Positions 1 through 7,985 of a stretch of DNA of 64,000 nucleotides are shown here, one piece after another. Origin of the DNA: Chloroflexi bacterium UBA4736. GTDB lineage: Bacteria > Chloroflexota > Dormibacteria > Dormibacterales > Dormibacteraceae. The translations under genes were made by a program, and so were the position numbers. The first letter of the stretch is position 1. Every line of letters starts with the position of its first letter. The stretch is taken from assembly GCA_002404015.1 (NCBI GenBank), contig DHIW01000052.1, positions 1-64,000 of the forward strand, read 5' to 3'. Below the pieces are notes generated by a model, which saw only the letters and a program-made list of their open reading frames with translations, was not told where the DNA came from and searched no databases.

Positions 1-420
1 TCCTGGCGGCGGCGGCGGATTCGCTGGGTCGTCGAGCGGCTGTCCGAGGGTTGTGAAGAAGCGAACATGCTGGCTCCCGGGCGAAACGATCATCAAAGAG
101 CGAAGCCAGCCGGGTCCCGGATTGTGGAGGGAGTGAAGAACACCAGGTTGAATGCAGAGGAAGTCGCCCGGCCGAAGTCGATGCTGGACCCCTTCGGCCT
201 CTATCTCCAGGATCCCCTCGAGGACGTAGAAGGCCTCATGGTTGTGCTCGCTGTGTGTCGGCACGCCATCTCCCTGTGGGATCCGACCTTCCCATAGGAG
301 GAAGCCATCGCCGTTGTCATCCGGCTCGTCCTTAAAGCTCAGAGAGTGCCCCAGCAAGGCCAGGTTGCGGCCCTTGTTGGCGGCGAGGTACTTGACCTTG
401 GCAGTGATTGTCCCTGACAT
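1..420 (-). CDS. Cupin-domain protein, partial (runs off window start)
   Basis: The minus strand reads open from an ATG at 418-420 to the window edge, giving 140 codons with no stop, so the C-terminus is missing. Cupin motif 1 is visible (PTHSEHNHEAFYVLEG, residues 54-69) with a cluster of likely metal-binding histidines and a glutamate. Motif 2 follows (PGVLHSLHN, residues 92-100). Together they indicate a single small beta-barrel. The substrate cannot be read from sequence; small single-cupin proteins include sensors, isomerases and dioxygenases. The gene is divergent from the TetR gene at 471, with only 50 bases between, so the regulator may control it. The family call is firm; the function is unknown. 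Confidence 0.85.
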   Translation of the reverse strand, partial: MSGTITAKVKYLAANKGRNLALLGHSLSFKDEPDDNGDGFLLWEGRIPQGDGVPTHSEHNHEAFYVLEGILEIEAEGVQHRLRPGDFLCIQPGVLHSLHNPGPGWLRSLMIVSPGSQHVRFFTTLGQPLDDPANPPPPPG

Positions 421-470
421 GTTTGGCCTCAGCGAGTCTCGGTCTGATAAGATGGTCGTAGCATAATGAG

Positions 471-1133
471 ATGATAGTCTCACGTCAAGACGGCCGTTTC
501 AACCAAAAGCGGCGAACGCGTCGCGCAATCATCGAGGCGGCCTCGAACCTGGTACGAGCGGGCCAGCAGCCGTCGGTGGCAGAGGCTGCGGAGGCAGCCC
601 TGGTCTCCAAGGCCACCGCCTACCGCTACTTCCCGACCCAGCACTCGCTGCTGCTGGAGGTCGGCTTCGAAGCTATCCATCCGTCCGCCCAGTCGTTGCT
701 CGAGGGAGCGCCCGAGGATGATCCGGGGGCGCGTTTCGAAACCGTTCTTCGCGCGGTCCACGCGTACATGACCGCGGAAGAACCCCTCTTCCGAACCTTG
801 ATGAAGGTGACCCAGGAAAGATGGCTGGAGAGCAGGGACCGGGCCGAGCAGGATCCCGTGGTCCGCGAGGGCCGGCGGCTGGAGCACATAGATGCCGTCA
901 TCCAACCCCTCCGGCACAAGCTTGATAGCGAGGCGCTTGCCCGGCTCCGTTGCGGACTTGCCCTCGTGTTCGGAATCGAACCGATCGCGATCCTGAAGGA
1001 TGTCTGCGGCCTCGACTCAGCCGAGGCACTCAAGGTGCTGGAATGGGTCGGCAATACCCTCATCGAGGCAAGCACGAGACACTCCTCCCGCTCACGGGCC
1101 GACCAGCCGGTGCCTCGGAAGCCAGCTGGCTAG
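471..1133 (+). CDS. TetR/AcrR-family transcriptional regulator
   Basis: A 220-residue protein of typical TetR length. The N-terminal helix-turn-helix lies at about residues 15-60, with a recognition stretch VSKATAYRYFPTQHSLL. The rest is a helical ligand-binding domain with no recognisable ligand signature. An in-frame stop at 459-461 leaves ATG 471 as the only usable upstream start. There is no Shine-Dalgarno sequence, but TAGCAT at 459-464 lies 6 bases before the ATG, which fits a leaderless transcript. The short inverted repeat GAGA-N6-TCTC (468-481) covers the start codon and could be an operator. The divergent cupin gene is the obvious candidate target (inference). Confidence 0.9.
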   Translation: MIVSRQDGRFNQKRRTRRAIIEAASNLVRAGQQPSVAEAAEAALVSKATAYRYFPTQHSLLLEVGFEAIHPSAQSLLEGAPEDDPGARFETVLRAVHAYMTAEEPLFRTLMKVTQERWLESRDRAEQDPVVREGRRLEHIDAVIQPLRHKLDSEALARLRCGLALVFGIEPIAILKDVCGLDSAEALKVLEWVGNTLIEASTRHSSRSRADQPVPRKPAG

Positions 1134-1419
1134 GCTAGGACTCGAGCGGGATATCTCGGCCGTTAAGTTCGGTTAATTGGTTCGACCGCTGTAAGCCTGG
1201 GTCCGTCCGGACGGACTCGAACCGGGGCATTGGCACGCCGGTCACCCGCTGCCTAGACTGGTTTCGCGAGGCGGTATGCGAACTCGACGTGGTTATTGGT
1301 ACCAGGGACGACAAACCCCGTCTCCCGCTCCATACATCCTTGCTCGAACTCGGTCACTCCAACGAGCAACTTCGAGGGGTGGGCCGCGGCACCTCTTTGC
1401 CGCCCAAGGTTCGGTAACT
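1134..1419. other. Non-coding gap between tetR and vapB
   Basis: I see no credible gene here. The only distinct structure is a perfect 16-bp palindrome, GTCCGTCCGGACGGAC, at 1201-1216. It could be a short hairpin terminating tetR or a protein site, but no T-run follows it. On the minus strand a GGTTCGAGTCC string resembles a tRNA T-loop, but no cloverleaf can be built around it. Confidence 0.5.
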
Positions 1420-1453
1420 ATGTGTACGCAGATGCGCGACAATATGTACACAT
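1420..1453 (+). promoter_or_regulatory. Inverted-repeat operator covering the vapB start
   Basis: ATGTGTAC at 1420-1427 and GTACACAT at 1446-1453 form a perfect 8-bp inverted repeat with an 18-bp spacer. The arm centres are 26 bp apart, so both arms face the same side of the helix. The right arm includes the first two bases of the vapB ATG. VapB antitoxins are known to repress their own operon by binding such repeats, alone or with VapC, so this is the likely autoregulatory site. Confidence 0.7.
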
Positions 1454-1679
1454 GACCAGACGAACCACCATCGAGATTGACGAGACTCTCCTGGCCCGGG
1501 CTAAGAAGGCGCTCGGCTCCAAGACGACGCGAGCCACCGTGGAGGAGTCTCTCCGAAGGGCAGCCGAGGGGGCGGAGACTGCCGCGGCAGCACGTTCGGC
1601 CGGCCAGCGCCGATACCTCGAGCGCCTCGGCTCCCATGCAGATCTCACAGTGCTGGGTTCGGAGGAGATGTGGCGGTAG
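1452..1679 (+). CDS. vapB: VapB-family antitoxin
   Basis: A 75-residue protein. Residues 3-40 (RRTTIEIDETLLARAKKALG, then a helical stretch) have the ribbon-helix-helix pattern of VapB/DUF2191 antitoxins. The C-terminal tail would wrap and inhibit the toxin. The ATG at 1452 is preferred over a longer upstream ORF because it starts exactly at the fold and lies in the operator repeat. The next gene starts at 1670, inside the last codons of this one, the usual coupled antitoxin-toxin layout. The C-terminal EEMWR stretch carries the GGAGGA ribosome site of the toxin. Confidence 0.85.
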   Translation: MTRRTTIEIDETLLARAKKALGSKTTRATVEESLRRAAEGAETAAAARSAGQRRYLERLGSHADLTVLGSEEMWR

Positions 1680-2074
1680 CTGGCTGGATCCTCGACAAGA
1701 GTGCCGCCGCCCGAGCCGGGATTCCCGCAATCAACGCGCAGTTGGAGGAGCTGGTTGGCTCACTGGCGGTCTGTCCGGTTGGCGAGCTGGAGCAGCTCTA
1801 CTCCGCGCGATCCGCCAAAGACTACGACGCCCTGAAGTCCGATCTCCGCGATAACTTCGAGATGGTTGCGGCGCCGCCCGACCTACTGGACAGAGCGCTT
1901 CGCCTTCAGCATGACCTCGCGCATCACCAAGGCATGTGGCATCGGACCCCGATCGCCGACCTGCTCATCGCCGAAACCGCCCTATACCACGGTCTGGGCG
2001 TGGTTCATGTCGATGGCGATTTCGACCGCATCGCGGAAGTTCGGCCACTTGCCGTCCGTCGTTTGAGGGAGTAA
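1670..2074 (+). CDS. vapC: VapC-family PIN-domain ribonuclease toxin
   Basis: A 134-residue PIN domain starting at GTG 1670, preceded by GGAGGA at 1661-1666 and overlapping vapB by 10 bases. The acidic residues that bind the catalytic metal in PIN nucleases are present: Asp9 (WILDKSA), Glu39 or Glu41 (PVGELEQL), Asp97 (TPIADLLIAETA) and Asp115/Asp117 (HVDGDFDRI). Such toxins usually cleave tRNA or rRNA and are held inactive by VapB; the RNA target cannot be predicted here. The gene looks intact. Confidence 0.9.
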   Translation: MAVAGWILDKSAAARAGIPAINAQLEELVGSLAVCPVGELEQLYSARSAKDYDALKSDLRDNFEMVAAPPDLLDRALRLQHDLAHHQGMWHRTPIADLLIAETALYHGLGVVHVDGDFDRIAEVRPLAVRRLRE

Positions 2075-2206
2075 GGACGCGAAAAGCCGTTGGCCTGGTA
2101 TCGGTCCAGGCGCTGGCAAGTTCCAACTGCTGTTCGCGAACGTTGCCGAGGTTCGAACAAGCGAACGTGTGGAGCTCCATTCCTTCCTAGATCCAGAAGG
2201 CACCAA

Positions 2207-2603
2207 ATGGCGCGACAGCGGAAGTGGCGGTCCGGGCTGGCAGAAGGGGTGGGCTGGGGCCTGGTGCTGGCGGGGTTCGCGGTCGTATTCAGCATCCTCG
2301 GGCTGACGCCATCCTTGGCCTGGATCCCCGAGGTGCCGCTGCTGGGGCGCCGGCGCCGCGGTGCCCCTTCTGGTGCTGGCGATAGCAGGGTCGCGAGCCG
2401 GCTCACGGTCGGGTCAAACCGCAGGGGGCTTGCTGGCGGGCGCAGTCGCCGGCGCGATGGGCGGCGTTGCCGGCGGCCTCTGCTACGTGGCTTATGGCAA
2501 GCCGGCGGTCAACGTGGCGGTCGGCCTTCTGGCCGGCGCTGCGGGTGGTGCTGTGATCGGGGGGCTGGCTGCGCTGTTCGGCCATCGACGTGGGTTTCGT
2601 TAG
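2207..2603 (+). pseudogene. Small glycine-rich membrane protein, frameshifted
   Basis: ATG 2207 (AGAAGG at 2195-2200) opens a frame with one transmembrane helix (GLVLAGFAVVFSILGL) up to EVPLLG. It then turns into an arginine-rich nonsense reading. The next frame over continues with more hydrophobic, Gly/Ala-rich segments and ends at 2603. Removing one G from the GGGG run at 2344-2347 joins both halves into one 131-residue protein (LLGAGAAVPLLVLAIAG across the join) with about three to four membrane segments. It is either a recent single-base mutation or an assembly error in a homopolymer. Function unknown. Confidence 0.6.
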
Positions 2604-2749
2604 CGCATCGTTCTAGGCCTCGGTTCGACAGGCCAGCGCCGGGTCGATCTCGGCTCAAGACGTCTCCTTCGGTGAGCTCACCGGGCGACCGGGGGCCCCG
2701 GCAACTTAGCAAACCCGCTCTGCGTTCGCCAACCGGACGAAACCCGCCC

Positions 2750-2755
2750 TATAGT
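2750..2755 (+). promoter_or_regulatory. Likely -10 box of the MFS gene
   Basis: TATAGT matches the bacterial -10 consensus at five of six positions and lies 9 bases before the ATG at 2765. The transcript would have almost no leader. No convincing -35 box is visible. Confidence 0.4.
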
Positions 2756-2764
2756 TCCGCCAGC

Positions 2765-4045
2765 ATGTCGACCTTTGACGCAACTGCTGGAACGCCGGCC
2801 GCGGCCCAACCGAGGATCTCCGTGCTGCGCCACACGGGCCTCGGCGCGTACTGGCTGGGCACCTACTTCGTGATCACTCCGATCTACACCATCCTGCTCC
2901 AGGTCCAGGTTTCTCAGACCGTTGGCCAGGACCTCCAGGCCGTCGCGGTCGGCCTCGCGACCGGCATTGGCGGGATCTTCGCGATGGTCCTGCCTCCGCT
3001 GGTGGGCCACTACTCGGACGGGCTGCGGACGAGGTGGGGCAGGCGGCGCCCGATCCTGGTGGCGGGCAGCCTGGGCCTGGTGCTGGCGATCGTCGTGATG
3101 GGCCTCGCCGGCAACTACCCCACGCTGCTGCTCGGCTTCGTGCTGGTGGTCGCGCTGGTCAACGTGGCCGGCGCCGCCTTCGTCGCGGTCATTCCGGACA
3201 CGGTGTCCTCGGGCGAGCTCGGCAGGGCCAGCGGCTTCCTGGGTTTCTTCGTACAGCTGGGCAGCGTGCTCTCCCTGCTGACCCTCCTGTTCGCCTCAAA
3301 GGCCCACCAGCTCAAGTTCAGCTACGTGGTCATCATCGCGGTGCTCCTGCTGACGCTGATCGCGACCCTCTGGGCGATCGGCCAAGAGCCCGTGTACGAG
3401 GATCGCCAGAAGAGCGAGCTGCCCTCCTTCGAGCGCCTTCGTATCTTCATAAAGCCGCTCTGGACCGGCGATTTCGGCTGGGCCGTCTTCACGCGCTTCC
3501 TGAACAGCAGCGCCTTCTACACGACGCTTCCGTTCCTGCTCTTCGTGTTCCGCGACGTTCAGAAGGTTCCCAACCCGGACCAGTTCACAGCGACTTTCGA
3601 GCTGGTCGTGACCGCGGTCGCGATCCCATTCGCGATCGTGTTCGGCTGGCTGTCCGACCGGCTGGGCAGGAAGCGTTTCGTATACGCCTCGGCCGGTATC
3701 TCGGCCGTCGTGCTCCTGGCGTTCCTGGCCGGCTCCAGCCTTTCCCAGACTGTCGTGCTCGCCCTGGGCGCGCTGTACGGCTTCGGCTACGGAACTTACA
3801 CTGCTGTGGACTGGGCGCTGGCCCTGGACACGCTGCCAGACCGTTCGCGGTCGGCCAAGGACATGGGCCTGTTCCACGTGGCGGACGCCCTGCCTCGGGT
3901 CCTGATCCCGACGATCGCAGGTGTCGTGGTGGGCGTGTTCAACAGCTTCTCGACCAACCTCGGCTACCGGGCCATCTTCGTGATGGCGGCGATCCTCTAC
4001 GTGCTGGGCGCTGTCTTCGTGAGGCAAATCAAGTCGGTTCGCTGA
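2765..4045 (+). CDS. MFS transporter
   Basis: A 426-residue membrane protein with about twelve hydrophobic segments and the major-facilitator loop signature after the second helix (GHYSDGLRTRWGRRRP, residues 81-96). A related loop appears in the second half (GWLSDRLGRKRF). The overall pattern resembles the sugar-cation symporter-like and SLC45-like branches of MFS, but substrate cannot be read from sequence. ATG 2765 is chosen because the open frame upstream is low-complexity read-through and a -10 box sits just before it. The gene is convergent with the EamA gene. Location next to purine catabolism genes is suggestive only. Confidence 0.85.
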   Translation: MSTFDATAGTPAAAQPRISVLRHTGLGAYWLGTYFVITPIYTILLQVQVSQTVGQDLQAVAVGLATGIGGIFAMVLPPLVGHYSDGLRTRWGRRRPILVAGSLGLVLAIVVMGLAGNYPTLLLGFVLVVALVNVAGAAFVAVIPDTVSSGELGRASGFLGFFVQLGSVLSLLTLLFASKAHQLKFSYVVIIAVLLLTLIATLWAIGQEPVYEDRQKSELPSFERLRIFIKPLWTGDFGWAVFTRFLNSSAFYTTLPFLLFVFRDVQKVPNPDQFTATFELVVTAVAIPFAIVFGWLSDRLGRKRFVYASAGISAVVLLAFLAGSSLSQTVVLALGALYGFGYGTYTAVDWALALDTLPDRSRSAKDMGLFHVADALPRVLIPTIAGVVVGVFNSFSTNLGYRAIFVMAAILYVLGAVFVRQIKSVR

Positions 4046-4048
4046 GCC

Positions 4049-4960
4049 TCAAGCCGCTCGCTCCGCGGCCTTGACCGAGGCCCGGCGAGGCTTCAGCCTG
4101 GCCAGTGCAAGTCCGGTCAGCACCAGCGCCGCGCCCGCCAGCTTCACCGCGTCGAAGGCCTCGCCGAGGAGCACGAAAGAGGTCAGGCCGCTGGCCACCG
4201 GGACCAGGAATATGAAGGCGTTGGTGGCGCCGACGCCGGCGCGAGCGGTCGCCCACGACCACAGCGTCCAGGCCACGTAGACGGGCGCGACGGTCGACCA
4301 GACCAGCACCGTCCAGCCGGTCGGGTTGACCCGCGCCCAGTCCTGGTGCAGCAGGGAGGGCAGGCAGACCAGGAACACCGGGACAGAGCCGATCGCCAGC
4401 GTGTAGGCGGTGACGACGGTCGCCGGGTAGCGCGCCAGCAGCGGCTTCAGGACGACCTGGTAGGCGGCATAGAAGACGGCGGCCAGAAGGCTGATGCCGT
4501 CGCCCAGGCCGGCGATCAGCTGGCCGCCGTGCAGCTTGTCGGCCAGGAAGACGGTCACGCCCAGGAAGGAGACGCCGAAACCGATCGCCCGGGCCCGGCC
4601 GACCGGCTCCACCCGCCAGGCCCACAGCATCAGGGCCGCGAAGAGCGGCGCCGCCGCGATCAGGATGGCGTTGGAGAAGGCGGTCGTGAAGTTGAGCCCG
4701 ACGATCGAGAGCTGGATATACCCGGTGTAGCCGAGGAGGCCCGCAGCCCCCAGCCGCAGCCAGTCCTGGCGTTCGATGTGGAGCCGGCCGCGCTCCCGCC
4801 AGAAGACGACGGCCCAGGCCAGGGCGACCATGCCCGCGAAGCGCAGGAACGTGAAGGCCAGCACCTCGAACTGGCCGAGCGCGAACTTCAGGATCGCGAA
4901 GTTGACGCCCCAGACGATCACGACCATAAGTGCGACAAGGGCCGGTGTGTGCTTTCTCAT
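4049..4960 (-). CDS. EamA/DMT-family permease
   Basis: About 303 residues with ten hydrophobic helices in two EamA repeats (first around VVIVWGVNFAILKFALG, second around GDGISLLAAVFYAAYQVVLK). This is the drug/metabolite transporter fold, commonly exporting amino acids or other small metabolites; the substrate is unknown. I prefer the ATG at 4958-4960 (MRKHTPALVAL). An ATG 21 bases upstream (4979-4981) is also possible, since neither has a clear ribosome site. It is divergent from adenine deaminase with only a few tens of bases between, so the two may share a control region. Confidence 0.85.
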   Translation of the reverse strand: MRKHTPALVALMVVIVWGVNFAILKFALGQFEVLAFTFLRFAGMVALAWAVVFWRERGRLHIERQDWLRLGAAGLLGYTGYIQLSIVGLNFTTAFSNAILIAAAPLFAALMLWAWRVEPVGRARAIGFGVSFLGVTVFLADKLHGGQLIAGLGDGISLLAAVFYAAYQVVLKPLLARYPATVVTAYTLAIGSVPVFLVCLPSLLHQDWARVNPTGWTVLVWSTVAPVYVAWTLWSWATARAGVGATNAFIFLVPVASGLTSFVLLGEAFDAVKLAGAALVLTGLALARLKPRRASVKAAERAA

Positions 4961-5005
4961 CTGGAGGCAAACACGGCCCATGGCGAGTTCGTTGCATCGC
5001 TAGCA

Positions 5006-6700
5006 TTGACCGGCATAGACGCGAGGTGGATGGCGGTCGCCAGAGGCGACCAGCCGGCGGACGTGGTGATCAAGGGGGGCCGCGTCCTCAGTGTGTTCAC
5101 CAAGGAGTGGCTGGAGGTGGATGTCGCCATCTGCGACGGCCACGTGGTCGGCCTGGGCGCCTACCAGGGCTTCACTACCGTGGAAGTCGAGGGCGCTTAC
5201 CTGGTCCCCGGGTTCATCGACGCCCACATGCACCTGGAGTCGTCGAAGCTGATGTTCGACGAGTTCGCCCGAGCGGTGGTGCCCCACGGCACGACCACGG
5301 TGGTGGCGGATCCCCACGAGATCGCCAATGTGCTAGGTCCCGACGGTATCCACTGGCTCCTGGACGTGTCGGCCGAGCTGCCGCTGGATGTTTTCGTGAT
5401 GGCCAGCTCCTGTGTCCCCGCCTCTCCGTTCGAGTCGCCCCGCCGCCCGCTGACGGTGGGTGACATCGAGGGCCTGCTGAGGCGCCGGCGCACGATCGGG
5501 ATCGCCGAGATGATGAATTACCCGGGCGTCATCGCGGGCGCTGCCGCTGAGATGGCCAAGCTCACGACCGGACTCACGGACCACGTCGACGGCCACGCGC
5601 CCGGCCTCCGCGGCCCGGCTCTGAACGCCTACCTGGCCGCCGGCATCCGCTCGGACCATGAGTCGACCACCTTCGAAGAGGCGCTCGAGAAGCGCCGCCT
5701 CGGGATGTGGGTGATGCTCCGAGAGGCGTCGATCGCGCGCAACCTGGTGGCCCTGCTGCACCTGGTCCGGGAGCACGGTCCCGAGCACTGCATGTTCTGC
5801 ACCGACGACCGGGAGCCGAGCTTTCTCGTCGAGGAGGGCCATATCAACCAGATGGTCCGGGTGGCGGTCGAGCAGGGTATAACCCCCGAGGACGCCATCG
5901 TGATGGCGACAATCAACCCGGCCGGCTACCACCGGCTCTGGCGGCATGGCGCCATCGCCCCCGGCTACCAGGCCGACATCCTGGTCCTGGACGACCTGGT
6001 GGGCTTCCGGCCCCGGATGGTGCTGAAACGGGGCGCCGAGCCTGTCTACCCCTCGATCCGGGTGCCGGAGTGGGTGCGCCAGACCGTGCAGGTGGCGCCG
6101 GTCAGCGCCGAGTCGTTCCGGATCGACGAAAGCTCCGGCCAGGTGCGCGTGATCCAGCTGGTGCCGATGCAGCTGCTGACGATCGAGCAGGCCACGGAGC
6201 CTTGCATTCGGGACGGCCGGGTGGTGGCCGATCCCGGGCGCGACCTGGCCAAGATCGCGGTGATCGAGCGCCACCACGCCAGCGGGCGGATCGGCCTCGG
6301 ACTGGTCACGAACGTCGGCCTCGCGCGGGGCGCCTACGCGTCCACGGTCGCCCACGACGCCCACAACATCGTCGTCGTGGGAGTGGACGACGCGGACATG
6401 GCGCTCTGCGTGCGCCGGCTGGCGGAGCTGGGAGGCGGGATCGTAGTGGCCGAGGGCGGCCAGATCGTGGGCGAGCTGGCGCTGCCGGTGGCCGGCCTGA
6501 TGAGCGACCAGCCACTGGCCGAGGTCCACGCTCGAATGGCGGCCCTGGAAGCCCTGCTGCGGGAGCAGGGGGTGCGCTCAGAGGCGCCTTTCATGAGCTT
6601 GAGCTTCCTGGCGCTCTCCGTCATCCCCGAGCTGAAGATCACCGACCAGGGCCTCGTCGACGTGGGCAGGTTCGAGATCGTTCCCCTTAGCATCCGTTGA
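5006..6700 (+). CDS. ade: Adenine deaminase (EC 3.5.4.2)
   Basis: Converts adenine to hypoxanthine and ammonia, feeding the xanthine dehydrogenase encoded next. Amidohydrolase metal-site motifs specific to Ade are present: GFIDAHMHLESSKL (residues 69-82), HGTTTVVADPHEIANV (94-109), TDHVDGHAPGL, SDHESTT, FCTDDREPS and TINPAGYHRL. The C-terminal Ade domain is complete, with length (about 564 residues) normal for the family. The start is uncertain: TTG 5006 gives a family-like N-terminus, ATG 5030 (MAVARGDQPADVVI) is the alternative. It ends in an ATGA overlap with the next gene, so it is the first gene of a purine operon. Confidence 0.93.
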   Translation: MTGIDARWMAVARGDQPADVVIKGGRVLSVFTKEWLEVDVAICDGHVVGLGAYQGFTTVEVEGAYLVPGFIDAHMHLESSKLMFDEFARAVVPHGTTTVVADPHEIANVLGPDGIHWLLDVSAELPLDVFVMASSCVPASPFESPRRPLTVGDIEGLLRRRRTIGIAEMMNYPGVIAGAAAEMAKLTTGLTDHVDGHAPGLRGPALNAYLAAGIRSDHESTTFEEALEKRRLGMWVMLREASIARNLVALLHLVREHGPEHCMFCTDDREPSFLVEEGHINQMVRVAVEQGITPEDAIVMATINPAGYHRLWRHGAIAPGYQADILVLDDLVGFRPRMVLKRGAEPVYPSIRVPEWVRQTVQVAPVSAESFRIDESSGQVRVIQLVPMQLLTIEQATEPCIRDGRVVADPGRDLAKIAVIERHHASGRIGLGLVTNVGLARGAYASTVAHDAHNIVVVGVDDADMALCVRRLAELGGGIVVAEGGQIVGELALPVAGLMSDQPLAEVHARMAALEALLREQGVRSEAPFMSLSFLALSVIPELKITDQGLVDVGRFEIVPLSIR

Positions 6701-7545
6701 TGCTCGTCACTTCACCCAGGAGCCTCAGCGACGCCCTCGCGGTGGTCGCGGACCACCCCGGCTCCACGCCGCTGGCCGGCGGCACCGACCTCATGGTGGG
6801 CATCAACTTCGGCCGCGAGCGTCCAGAGCGCGTCCTGGCGCTGCGCCGGTTGGAAGAGTTGAAGCAGCTGAGCGTCGACGGCGCGGTGCGAGTCGGCGCC
6901 GGAGTGACGTACACCCGGATGCTGGAGCGCCTGCGGGACCCGGCCATGCTCCAGGCGGCGCGGACGGTCGGCTCGCCCCAGATCCGCAACGCGGGCACCA
7001 TCGGCGGCAACCTGGGCACCTGCTCGCCGGCCGGCGACACCCTTCCCGTCCTGAGCGCCCTCGACGCGACCGTGGTCCTGGCCTCGACCGCCGGCGAGCG
7101 GCGGGTGAAGTTCCGGGACTTCATGTACGCGCCGCGCAAGCGTGACCTGCAGCCGGGCGAGCTGATCGTGGCCGCCGAGTGGGAGGAGGCCGGACCCGCG
7201 CAGGTGTTCCTCAAGGCCGGCACCCGCAACGCGATGGTGATCGCGGTCGCCAACCTGGCGATGGTGGTGGATCGCCGCCGGCGCCGGGTGGGGATCGGGC
7301 TGGGCTCAGTGGGGCCCCGGATCATGCGTCCGGAGGCGGCCGAGCGCTTCGCGGAGCAGCTCTTCGAGGAGGCGGGTTGGGAGGCCACCAAGGCGCCCAG
7401 CGAGGCCGCCGGCCGGCGCTTCGGCGAGCTTGTGGCGGAGGCAGCTGAGCCGATCGACGACGTGCGGGGCACGCTCGCCTACCGTCGCCACGTCCTGAAC
7501 GTGATGGCCCGGAGGGCCCTGGAGCGCACGTGCAGGTCAGCCTGA
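6700..7545 (+). CDS. Xanthine dehydrogenase family FAD-binding subunit
   Basis: A 281-residue CoxM/XdhB-type flavoprotein. Both FAD-pyrophosphate loops are visible: PLAGGTDLMVG (residues 24-34) and TIGGNLGTCSPAGD (100-113). A CO-dehydrogenase C-terminal domain follows. It passes electrons from the iron-sulfur subunit to NAD or another acceptor. Its start codon overlaps the ade stop (ATGA) and its end overlaps the 2Fe-2S gene, so the three are translated together. The neighbours indicate xanthine/hypoxanthine rather than CO as substrate. Confidence 0.92.
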   Translation: MLVTSPRSLSDALAVVADHPGSTPLAGGTDLMVGINFGRERPERVLALRRLEELKQLSVDGAVRVGAGVTYTRMLERLRDPAMLQAARTVGSPQIRNAGTIGGNLGTCSPAGDTLPVLSALDATVVLASTAGERRVKFRDFMYAPRKRDLQPGELIVAAEWEEAGPAQVFLKAGTRNAMVIAVANLAMVVDRRRRRVGIGLGSVGPRIMRPEAAERFAEQLFEEAGWEATKAPSEAAGRRFGELVAEAAEPIDDVRGTLAYRRHVLNVMARRALERTCRSA

Positions 7546-7985
7546 GCGTAAACGGCGAGCCGCGGGATTCAGAGGCCTGGGAGGGCGAGTCCCTCCTGTA
7601 CTTCCTGCGCGAGCGGCTGGGCCTGATGGGGAGCAAGAACGCCTGCGAGCAGGGGGAGTGCGGTTCCTGCTCGGTGCTGGTGGACGGCAACCTGGTCTGC
7701 GCCTGCCTGGTGCTGGCCGCCGACGCCGAGGGTGCCGAGGTCACGACGGTGGAGGGCATGGCGGCCGACCCCGTGGGGCGGCGCGTCCAGCAGGCGATGG
7801 TCGAGGCCGGCGGTGTCCAGTGCGGCTTCTGCACCCCCGGCTTCGTCGTCGCACTGACGGACCTGCTCAAGCGCAACGCGGCGCCGGACGATTTCGAGGT
7901 CCGCGAGGCGCTGGCCGGCAACATCTGCCGCTGCACCGGCTACGTCCGGATCTTCGAGGCGGCCCAGCGGGCGGCCAGGCCGTGA
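7530..7985 (+). CDS. Xanthine dehydrogenase family 2Fe-2S subunit
   Basis: A 151-residue CoxS/XdhC-type ferredoxin subunit from GTG 7530. The plant-type 2Fe-2S cluster uses Cys39, Cys44, Cys47 and Cys59 (CEQGECGSC region). The second, helical 2Fe-2S domain uses Cys98, Cys101, Cys133 and Cys135 (QCGFCTPG and NICRCTGY). All eight ligands are intact. It relays electrons between the molybdenum and FAD subunits. It overlaps the FAD gene by 16 bases and the next amidohydrolase by 4 (GTGA). Confidence 0.95.
   Translation: MQVSLSVNGEPRDSEAWEGESLLYFLRERLGLMGSKNACEQGECGSCSVLVDGNLVCACLVLAADAEGAEVTTVEGMAADPVGRRVQQAMVEAGGVQCGFCTPGFVVALTDLLKRNAAPDDFEVREALAGNICRCTGYVRIFEAAQRAARP

Noticed and set aside
1190..1260. 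tRNA-like T-loop (GGTTCGAGTCC on the minus strand)
   Set aside because: No acceptor, D or anticodon stems can be paired around it, and the following bases form a separate palindrome.
2130..2180. Palindromes GTTCGCGAAC and GTTCGAAC resembling an SOS/LexA box
   Set aside because: Spacing and core do not fit the actinobacterial or Bacillus LexA consensus, and the downstream gene is a broken membrane protein, not an SOS gene.
3034..4074. Long alternative-frame ORFs inside the MFS gene and many other genes (also 4346-5005, 13241-15832, 57376-59478)
   Set aside because: Proline/arginine/glycine-rich shadows caused by the high GC content; the other frame carries clear family motifs.
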